Part shown: piece after piece, positions 55,216 through 64,000 of the stretch | Position numbering within the stretch: position 1 is the stretch's first letter | Layout of the letters: every line of letters begins with the position of its first letter | Assembly (NCBI GenBank): GCA_907164885.2 | Contig: OU015500.1 | Location: 54,427,783 to 54,491,782 of the forward strand | From: Dolomedes plantarius | Lineage: Eukaryota > Arthropoda > Arachnida > Araneae > Dolomedidae | Length of the DNA: 64,000 bases | Direction: 5' to 3' | The notes under the pieces: model-generated | Told to the model about the DNA's origin: nothing | Databases searched by the model: none | What the model saw: the letters and a program-made list of their open reading frames with translations, nothing else | Made by a program: the position numbers and the translations under genes

Positions 55216-57866
55216 TTTATCTGTCTCTATAGTATACTGAATCGAAACAAAATACTGTGGATTTTCGTTTGAATTCATAAACCGGAATATTTGATACGCC
55301 AGATGTAAGATAAGAATGCTATTTATTTAAAACAATCCACGTTTGGTTTAGATCGCTTAGTTCAACTTTTGCTACAGGAGTCTGAAAACCAGTTCAAAAA
55401 TTTAAATTAACGAATATCTGGACTCCACTGCACGAAATAATTTTTAACTATATTCTTAAGTAAATTCCGAACATTGCTCTTGGGATTTAACTTCTTTAAC
55501 TTAATTCAAACCGTTTTTATTTTATCAAAACAGTCAATCCCCTAACACGTAAAATAATGCATTAATTTAAGTAGATAAAGAAAGTTTTACTTTTTTGTAA
55601 AATACCTAAACATCAGAAGTTTCTATATTTTATTTTATCTGGTAAAAACTACAGCTAAGAAAAAAAAATCGCAGATTTTTTTAAAATGGTGATTTTCATT
55701 ACATAAAACCCATAGGAATATTTATATAATTCCTTATAAAAGAAGTTATAGATACATTTTTTCATGATATGTATGCTTTATACATAACGTAAAACTGCCA
55801 AAAACTGTAGATATTCACACATTCACTTACACTTTTGCTTATGTCAGAATACAAAAAAAAGCACAGTTTTTAAAGCAAGGTTTAACTTTTTTTTTTGAAT
55901 TCGTGTCCCATGATAAAATATTCCGCAAGATTCATTTATTGTGTTGAAACATTTTTCAAACACAAGCGCATTTCTTTCTAGTGTTCATATCAGCAAGAGA
56001 GCAAACAACCTTAGCTGCTCCTGCATCTTAAATACTTCTTCCGAATCATAAATAAAGAAACTTCTAAAATAAGAGATAAATAATGCCATCAGTAGTCCAT
56101 TCCGTGTATGTTTTTAAGCCACAGAAGACCGTCGCAGCTGTCGCCAGAAATAATAAAATTTAATGTTGAACCTTAGTCGTTACCATAGGGACAAAAGATA
56201 TGCGGGCGAAGCTTTTGATTTCTTTAAATTACTTGCGTTTCTTGAGATGGATGTGGCATAAATATATTATAACGATTTTAGCTTTAGTGTGTCAGAAAGG
56301 AATTCGTGATGCTAGATGATATTTTCGAAGAAAGCGAGTTTTTTGTACCGTTTCGCATCTCAATGCGTTCATTAAACGAATGCAATTTCTGAGTCACTCT
56401 CCTTCATTCATATATATATATATATTTTTTTTGTTTTACATTATTTTAAACTCACTTTTTGAGATCTCTTTTATGCTCCACGTGTAACGAAATTTTTCTC
56501 TTGAACCTTATTACACTTTTAAACGCAAGTTAAGTATTACTTTGAGACACGTTATGCATGTATGGAATTTTAAAATTTGTTTCTGTTTTCTTTATCGCAG
56601 TTGTTCAAACTACTGTGTATACCCAAGGAGAAAAACAGACCCAGCTTACTTTATGATGCATACTTAAATGAATGGTCTCGACACTGAATAAATAAAGCAA
56701 ATATAAAACATTTAGAGGCAGTAGTTTAAAAGCCCGTTTATACGAATAAAAGTACACTTTCTTTAATGGTTAAGGCGACCATTTGGCCCAAAGCACTAGC
56801 GATTTGATTGCCCGCCAATATTCATTAACTCATTCTCTCTAAACTATACTATGAACCCGCTTTTTATTTATATTCAGTTGTGTGTGCTTCTCTATCACTC
56901 TGTATTTTGTCCTTTGATATATATTCTACATTATCACTTATTGGAAATTTGTAGGTTTGCTTTTAGAGGAAGATATAAGCATGTTTTTCTTCAGGGGTTA
57001 AAATATTATTTTAAGAAAATCGCAAACATAGCCTTGTGATCGATTCCGGCCGTATTTGCATATTCACTATCTTTGACGGTGCTATTTCTTACACCATGCA
57101 ACAAGAAGCTGCGGTTGCAATAAACCCTGGATATATGTTCCACATTACCACTTATTGGAAATTAGTGTTGATAGATACATTGAAAAGATTACAAAGAACC
57201 ATCACAATGGCGGTGATAAACTGTCAGTATGCTGTAAAAAGTATGGAAATCATGTGGCGATCATTTGTTTAGTCGGTTGTGTAAAACGGTGGCACTGCAC
57301 TTCTTCTCATCATGAGAAAAATGTGCCCTTGGGAAATGTTAGACCCCTACGCCCCCCCCCCCCCCCAGCGATTATATACAGACAACGCCCTAAACAGCAT
57401 ATTATGCTTCTGTACTTTGCTGTTACTGACTCACACTTCAGTTCCTGGCTCAGATAAAACTCTTGGATGTTGTTACTCATTCAAATTAACAGAAATGATT
57501 TCCAAAAGGTTCTTTTGACGTTATAAAGGTTATGAGGACACAGCTTGCATATGTAATTGTATTGCAACAACACGCGCAATCTCCTGAAGTTCAGTGGAAA
57601 TGGCATTTTTCATAAAAAAAATGGTTTGAGGAGTTGTTCGGATGCCACTTCCCGCCAGTACAATCAGTGCGACATGCTATCCGTAGTCATGGGAAGATAT
57701 TTCTATAACATATTTCCTAAAATAGGTGCTGTCATTGGTTAAATGTTTAACAGATGTCATGGGGAGAAAGTAGTTTTACAGAAGCTTTTATATGAGCGAA
57801 ATTCTTCAAGTATTAAGGAATACATAAGAACTTGGTTTCTTGGTATATGTTTCTCTAATCGAAATA
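55216..57866. other. AT-rich sequence, no gene seen
   Basis: Several open frames of 60-100 codons around 56850-57740 overlap each other and show no domain. A C-run (about 57352-57366) is present. Nothing supported as a gene. Confidence 0.55.
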
Positions 57867-58451
57867 CAGGGTGTCACAAAGAACCTTGACACATTTTAAA
57901 AATTTATACCAAAAATGTATACAAGGTTCCTACCTTGTATACATTTTATTGTTAATTCTCAGATGTGTTACCGTATATATTAGAGTTTTTTCTGTATCAA
58001 AAAAGTTAAACAGGTGACGTTAGTTGTTCCATGAAAGCGAAGTTGTAAAATGGTTTCTCCATCAGAGAAAGCAATATGTGCTGGCTGGTATCAAAATGGT
58101 ATCTGTTGCGCAAGTGAAACGAAATATATCCAAGTCATAACAACATCTTAGATTGGTATAAAAAAATTCTGGAAGCGGGAAGTATTCTTGATAATTGGTT
58201 GTAGTGTTGAAGAACTCAAAAAATTTCTGCAATTCCTTGTGTTACGGAATCCATAATGGAACGCAAGGTCGAGATTGATTGCCAAGGAGATGTTCTCCGT
58301 GCCACAAAAGTTGCACATATTGAAATTCATTGACTATACCAAAAAAATATCTAATATATAACGTAACACATATGTGAATTTCAATTTCCTACCTCATGAA
58401 CTTTTTTTTTTATAAATTTTAAAAATGTGTGAAGTTTTTTGAGTCACCCTG
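57867..58451 (+). mobile_element. Internally deleted mariner-type element
   Basis: The tips CAGGGTGTCACAAAGAA and TTTTTTGAGTCACCCTG are inverted, and TA flanks both. The inner TIR parts (CACATTTTAAAAATTTATA and its complement) extend the match. Inside, MVSPSEKAICAGWYQNG is the start of the helix-turn-helix N-terminus seen in a group of mariner-like proteins (DUF4817 type), followed by WYKKFLE-like and EELKKFLQF phrases, and near the end GDVLRATKVAHIEIH, the usual C-terminus. The catalytic domain is deleted. 585 bp. Confidence 0.8.
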
Positions 58452-59039
58452 TACAAATACGAACATGATGTTCTTCCATATGAAAATAATGTACTTATAA
58501 CAATCAAAATATATCATAAAGCATTTGCTGGAATTTTCGTATATTTTCTTTGACATTTCCACCTTCCATTATGACCAGGAAAATTATAACAACGTTATTC
58601 CTTATTACCATTCAGTTTTAAAAAAAAGTAAAAAAAATATTACAAAAACTGACTGAGAATGCTTTAACATTATCCCCTTAACAATAATTAAATAAATAAT
58701 GGATTTTTTAAAAATCTTCATAAACATTTGTAACATTTATACCACCCTGTTGAAAATGAAACAGTATTATATCAGTTTGATTCTAAACTTTAAAACAAAA
58801 AACTAAAATTCAGGCATAAATCTCAATCAGTACTTTAACTGAATACATTATGAAGTAATCAGATATTTTTCTATTTTATATAATTTTTTCGTTCCGAAAT
58901 TTAAATAGCGCCAGAAAAAATTCTATACAAGGTATGAGCTGAAAAATAATTTCGACATCCTAAAAGTAAAAATTAATGCTGTAAAACTAAACTAATGGTA
59001 TATAAATATTAAAACAGTCACTCATTTTATAAATATAAA
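58452..59039. other. AT-rich sequence, no gene seen
   Basis: Nothing recognised. Confidence 0.6.
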
Positions 59040-59046
59040 TATATAA

Positions 59047-59129
<83 letters not shown>

Positions 59130-59158
59130 TATATGTGTGTGTGTGTGCGTGTGTGTTT
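59040..59158. repeat. (TA)n then (GT)n microsatellite
   Basis: About 80 bp of TA followed by TGTGTGTG. Confidence 0.96.
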
Positions 59159-59919
59159 GTTTCTTTTTAGATATGTCATTTAATTTGTAAGCTGAAATTT
59201 ATTTCTATTACAATTTCTTTAATTGAAATGAAAATCTCTACACAGTGACAAACTAGTTCTATTTGAATTCAGCTCCTGAGAAATTCACTACGTCGTATTA
59301 TCTTGCCGGTTATTAAATGGCAAAGTTGTCTTTGTAATTTAGATGATTGGCACTTACTTCATTCCAATTTTCCCTATTTAATGCTTGGAAGCATGCACCG
59401 GTATAATTGGATGGAGGTTTAAGGTGAAAAGATCGAAACACGCAATTCGAAGCTGATTGATCTTTCAAGGAATAGTTGATTGAGATGAATGAAACGCTTT
59501 GGTCTCCCCATTGTATCAATGGAACTATTCAGGGCATAATTAATTATATATTTTCAATAGAGGAATAGTTTAATGAAAGTGAATAATATCACACTGCAAG
59601 AATAGATGCATAGTGAAATGAACAATGACAAATAGATTCTCATTCAAATATCTTCAATGTTTAATACTAAATAGCGAAAGCCTCGAGTCATTGAAAGCAT
59701 TTCATATATAAACTGATATAGAGAATGGAACAGATATTTTAAGGCAGGCTTAGAAATGATGCTGAAGAAATTTGCAACTCGCACAGATTCCTTTTTCACG
59801 ACTTTGGTAACAAAATTTAATCAGGAACTGTTTCTATGTTTCCACCCTAAAATAAAATAGTTATTAAAGTTTATAAAATCCAACCTCTCATTACGTAATG
59901 GAATTTTTAAAACTGTAAC

Positions 59920-59928
<9 letters not shown>
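59159..59928. other. AT-rich sequence, no gene seen
   Basis: Nothing recognised. Confidence 0.6.

Positions 59929-59973
<45 letters not shown>
59929..59973. repeat. (TA)n microsatellite
   Basis: About 45 bp of TA. Confidence 0.96.
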
Positions 59974-59975
<2 letters not shown>

Positions 59976-60176
59976 CTGTGAAACTACTCAATGTTTCCGA
60001 ATAAAGGTGGCCATTTTCAGGGGTGGCCTGGGGAAACGTGAAAAAAAAGGAATTGCATGTATTTAATCGAATTATTCATCGAGTGTATTGAGACGGTTCT
60101 GAACAAAATTTGGCCGTTTAGAGGGTTAACCACTGAATAGGGATGGTCCGCTAGAGAAGTTTCACTGCATATGCAA

Positions 60177-60740
60177 TGTAAGTAGTCTTCCTGCATTTCA
60201 TAACCTCCTAATACACAATTTTACTTCATGGGCACATAAAAGTTTGTCATCATTGTTGACGCTGTTTGAACAGTGTAAACTTCAAAGTAAAGAATGAGTT
60301 TGTATACGTTATTTTCACTATAAATGTTAAATATAATGAATTTGAAAGTCCAACGATAGTTGAGCCTCGTCATTTCATGTCCATATTCTATTAATGTATA
60401 AGTAAAAAAGTTTATACAATGGATGAATTTATTTGTATTAGGTTTTAAATTAAATAGGTGTTTATGTAGATATATAGTATCATGTACTGGGAACTCCTTG
60501 GTGAGTAGTTTTGTTGGTTTTTGAAATATTATTTGTTACCTGACTAAATTGGCAATCCTGTTTTCCAAATTAAAACGATTTTTATTCCATATGTAATATG
60601 AGACGGTGAAAGTTGCAATAAAATACGTTCTTGTGTAATAGTCTTGTTTTGTGCAGTGATTTGAGTATTTTTATTGTGTAAACTTCGACGAAGTTTTAGT
60701 TAATACCTAGATATTATTGTTGTAACCCTAATGAGTTACA
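60177..60740 (+). repeat. 5' LTR
   Basis: About 564 bp, from TGTAAG to GAGTTACA, with short inverted tips (TGTAA/TTACA). An AATAAAA lies at about 60617 and a GT-rich region follows, as for an R/U5 boundary. The left limit is inferred from the tips; the right limit is firmer because a primer-binding site follows. Confidence 0.6.
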
Positions 60741-60758
60741 TTACTGGTGACCTATGAC
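60741..60758 (+). other. Primer-binding site
   Basis: TTACTGGTGACC directly after the LTR. The TGGTGACC core is common just behind the 5' LTR of insect gypsy elements; the tRNA was not identified. Confidence 0.6.
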
Positions 60759-60783
60759 TAGTGTATCGAATGCACTATTTAAG

Positions 60784-61620
60784 ATGGCAGAACAAGACAG
60801 CGAAGCTGATGATCGAGGCTGCAGTAAGTCAGAAGCCTATAAGTTAAGCATAAAAATTCCACTTTTTTAGGATGAGAAGGCTGAAATTTGGTTCTTTCAA
60901 ATAAAAGCTCAGTTCATGATTGCTAACATAATTCAAGAAGAAACAAAATTTAATTATCTTGTAGCTCAGTTGGAAACAGAGATAGTTGAGAACATCTAGG
61001 ATATTATTCAAAGCAATCAAAAAGACAAATATGCTGCTGAAAAATATAGACTGTTATCATCTTTTAAAGAAAGTGAGGAAAAAAGTATCAAAAGACTTAC
61101 AGGAGTTTCGTTGCTTACAGGAGTTTCGTTGGGTGATATGACACATAGTCAACTGTTGCGTAGAATGAAATCGCTTGGAGGTAAAAATATATCAAATAAA
61201 GTTTTAACGACATTATGGCAGGATACACTACCTGAATCAATAAAGAATATTTTAATAGTTAATAAAGAAGACTTTAATAATTTGCTAATAATGGCCGATA
61301 AAATATTCGGAATGAATCCTCCTACCCTTGTTTTTTTCCGCAGCTGTAGATCATTCTGTCATGAACAATATTCTCGATAAAATTACTTCACTAGAAAAAC
61401 AAATTTCGGCAATGAATGTTAGTAACTCATCTCGAAGTGAATACATGAATCTGAAGAGGATTAGAAACAATGGCCGAAATCGATCGAGAAAACGGTTTAA
61501 CCGGAACGGAAAATATTGTTAGTACCGTTTTATGTTTGGCAAGAAATGTTTCCCTAATAAATGCAATGATTTGTGCACCTGGAAAGCATCTCACTCGGGA
61601 AACAAAAATCAGCAGTAGAT
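60784..61620 (+). pseudogene. gag remnant
   Basis: ATG at 60784, then MAEQDSEADDRGC, and after a TAG (60868-60870) EIWFFQIKAQFMIANI and FNYLVAQLETEIVENI. A second TAG lies at 60997-60999. The following frame reads YRLLSSFKESEEKSIKRL, GDMTHSQLLRRMKSLGG and TLWQDTLPESIKNIL, typical of arthropod gypsy gag. Near the end, KKCFPNKCNDLCTWK resembles the terminal Cys-rich part of such gag proteins. A tandem doubling of LTGVSL (about 61099-61131) is visible. Confidence 0.8.
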
Positions 61621-61688
61621 TCTCTGCTGCTGCCGGTGAGCTCTGCTGCTGAAAAAATTTCAAGATTGCAGTAACCTACCATTTATCT

Positions 61689-64000
61689 GTGACTGACAAA
61701 AACACCGGGTTACGCTTCCTTGTGGACAGTGGAGCTGATTTATCAATTATTCCAGCTACATTAGAACACAAAGTTTGCAATTTATTTAAACTTTATGCAG
61801 CAAATGTTTCCGAAATACTAACGTTCGGCTATAAAATTTTAACTCTAGATTTAGGACAGCGATTCGAATTTCGATGGTCATTTATATTAGAGCAAGTGGA
61901 TAAAGAAATATTTCTTGCTGACTTTTTCAAGAAATTCGACTTTATAATAGACATCAGCAGTAAACGATTAATAGATGGAATCACTAATCTTTTTGTAAGA
62001 GGTATAATTTCGTCTATCAATGTAGAAAACAAAGCATCATAGATAAAAATCTGAAATTTGCAGATATATTTTCCCTTTATCCCAATATAATGAAGCCGAA
62101 TTTATTAATTAGTAGTACTAAGCACAACGTAAGACACTGTATATCCACTAAAGGTCATACTGTTTATTCTAAACCTCGCTAATTACATACAGAAAAGTTA
62201 GACATTGCAAAACAAGAATTTAAATTTATACTGGATAATGATATCATAAGACCATCTAATTCACCTTGGTCTAGTCCACTGCATTTGGTTCAAAAGAAAG
62301 ACGGAAGTTTCATACCCTGCCTGGATTATAGGCGTTTAAATGCTCAAAACTTTACCTATCGGTACCCCATTCCACGCATAGAAGATTTTCACCATATTAA
62401 AAAAAAAGAATTTCCATAAATCTTGATCTGTTCAAAGCTTATTATCAAATTCCGGTAGATGAAGAGAACAAACAAAAAACAGCAATAATAACCCCTTTCG
62501 GCCTATTTGAATTAAACGTTATGAGCTTTGGATTAAGGAATGCGCTTTCCACATTTCAACGATTCATCAATGAAGTATTTTGTGAACTTTATTCCCATAC
62601 TTGGATGATATTTTAGTGGTGTATTCAACGGAAGAAGAATATAAGCAAGATTTAAAATTAGTTTTCCATCGTAAAGACAAATATGGTCTTTGTATATATA
62701 TTTCAAAATCGATCATGGGAGCATTACAGTTGGAATTTTTAGGTTACTTGATCACTCTTGAAGACTCAAAACCTATTCCCGAAAGCGTACAAGCGATCTT
62801 AAACTATAAATTGCCAGAACCGATTCATGACTAATTTCCCTTTTCTCGATTTGATTAACTTTTATAGACGATATTTAAAGGTTGCTGTTAAAAATCAGGC
62901 AATACTACACGAATATTTAAAGAAACAAAGCAACACGACAAAAAAATTCAGTGGTCTGAAGATGCAAAAGAAAAATTTGAGTTATCTAAACAAGACCTCG
63001 CAAACGCCACATTATTTAGTGTTACCATTCCTAATTTACCATCAGCCCTATTTATCGATGCCTCAAATTTAGGAATAGGACCCGTGTTCCAAAAATATGA
63101 AATAAAAGGCTGGAAACCAACAACGTTTTGTTCGAAAATGCTGTCTGAAACACACAGAAATGATAGCACCTACGACAGAGAATTGTTAGGAATATATATA
63201 TGTGTGAAACATTTGAAACACTTGTTAAGAGGTAGAAATTTTATAATTTTTAGTGACCACAAATCAATAAAGTTTGCTTTTCAGCAAAATAATGAAAAAA
63301 CTACACCATAACAGTTGCGTCATTTACAATATATATCGAAATTTTCAATTGATGTCCGTCACATTAGCGGTAAAGAATATATATAGCTGATTCATTGTCC
63401 AGAATACATTCTATTCCCAAAATAGATTATGATAAAATTTTTATGGGACAAGTCGGCGAAGAAGAGCTGAATAAATTACGCATTAACAACTCTATAAATT
63501 TTAAACAATATCTATTTTTCTCTGGCAAACTTCTTTGGTGAGACATTTAAACTGTAAAAGTTATACCGTTTATACCTGAATTTTAGAAAACAGATATTTC
63601 ATAAAATCCATGATTTAGCTCAACCTGGTATCAAATCCCCGGTACAAAAATACCTTCAAGATTTATCTGGTTAAACATTCGAAAATATGTAAAACAATGG
63701 GCTAAAGCTTGTGTGCACTGTCAAAAGTATGAAATTACTCGGCATACACCTTCAAAATTCGGCAGTTATGAAGAACCTGACGAACGAGTTAGTGTTATAT
63801 ATATAGATATAATAAGGCCCTTTCCACCATCAGATGGGAAAATATATTGCTTAACATGTATTGACCGCTTCACTTGCTGGAAAGAAGTTATTCCTATTCA
63901 AAAGAAGACAGCATAAACAATTACAAGAGCATTTTTTCATCATTGGATTTCTCGATTTGGTATGCCTATCGTGTAATTATTGACCAAGGTGGAAAAATTA
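61689..64000 (+). pseudogene. gypsy pol (PR-RT-RH-INT), decayed and cut by the window edge
   Basis: Protease: FLVDSGADLSIIP at 61716-61755. Reverse transcriptase: FKFILDNDIIRPSNSPWSSP, LDYRRLNAQN, YPIPRIEDF, then after frameshifts YLDD at 62598-62609 and FLGYLIT. RNase H: FIDASNLGIG, YDRELLGIY, FSDHKS. Integrase: CVHCQKYE, GSYEEPDERVSVIYIDII with the first catalytic Asp, then ISRFGMPIV near the edge. At least six frameshifts and several stops are present. In contrast to the element at 21690, integrase is last. Confidence 0.85.

Larger units (their letters stand above)
60177..64000 (+). mobile_element. Ty3/gypsy retrotransposon, usual order, running off the window
   Basis: Order: 5' LTR, primer-binding site, gag, protease, reverse transcriptase, RNase H, integrase (cut by the window edge). 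All coding parts are decayed by stops and frameshifts. Confidence 0.85.

Overview
The window is repeat-dense, AT-rich animal DNA. The many Tc1-like transposases, the gypsy, hAT, Mutator-like and Helitron-like elements, and the very long (TA)n tracts suggest an arthropod. I think a spider or other chelicerate is most likely, but that is an impression from family resemblance and was not tested. I found no host protein-coding gene, no functional RNA gene and no CRISPR. Every reading frame that resembles a known protein family belongs to a transposable element, and every one carries stops or frameshifts.

Layout. 1-9.3 kb: a hairpin, (TA)n tracts, a broken Tc1-like copy (1306-2555) and a probable solo LTR (7.8-9.2 kb). 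9.3-13.5 kb: a small transposase relic and a minisatellite with an inverted unit. 13.5-18.5 kb: an eroded Tc1-like copy, then a second one on the minus strand (Tc1-D) split by a hAT deletion derivative and by an LTR. 18.6-27.1 kb: another Tc1-like copy (Tc1-E), split by a solo LTR with a perfect 5-bp target duplication and by a 5.9-kb long-inverted-repeat DNA transposon. That transposon contains a Ty3/gypsy element whose integrase lies upstream of its reverse transcriptase (INT-RT-RH). 27.1-28.9 kb: a Tc1-A copy and a 0.4-kb (TA)n tract. 28.9-41.4 kb: mostly featureless AT-rich sequence holding a Tc1-B fragment, a Helitron-like end, a dead Mutator-like transposase gene and a small MITE.

41.4-51.3 kb: a tandem array of six Helitron-like units of about 676 bp. 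The array carries four Tc1-A insertions and a second Helitron-like element, and includes a 1.2-kb segmental duplication with no net indel. 51.3-60.1 kb: AT-rich sequence with a DD36E-spaced Tc1-B copy and an internally deleted mariner-type element. 60.2-64 kb: a decayed gypsy element with the usual order (LTR, gag, PR, RT, RH, INT) that runs off the window.

No genes cooperate here in a pathway. The biology is the insertion history. The strongest candidates for something little described are the INT-before-RT gypsy element inside an unclassified long-TIR transposon, and the Helitron-like array with its nested Tc1 copies and TA-repeat expansion.
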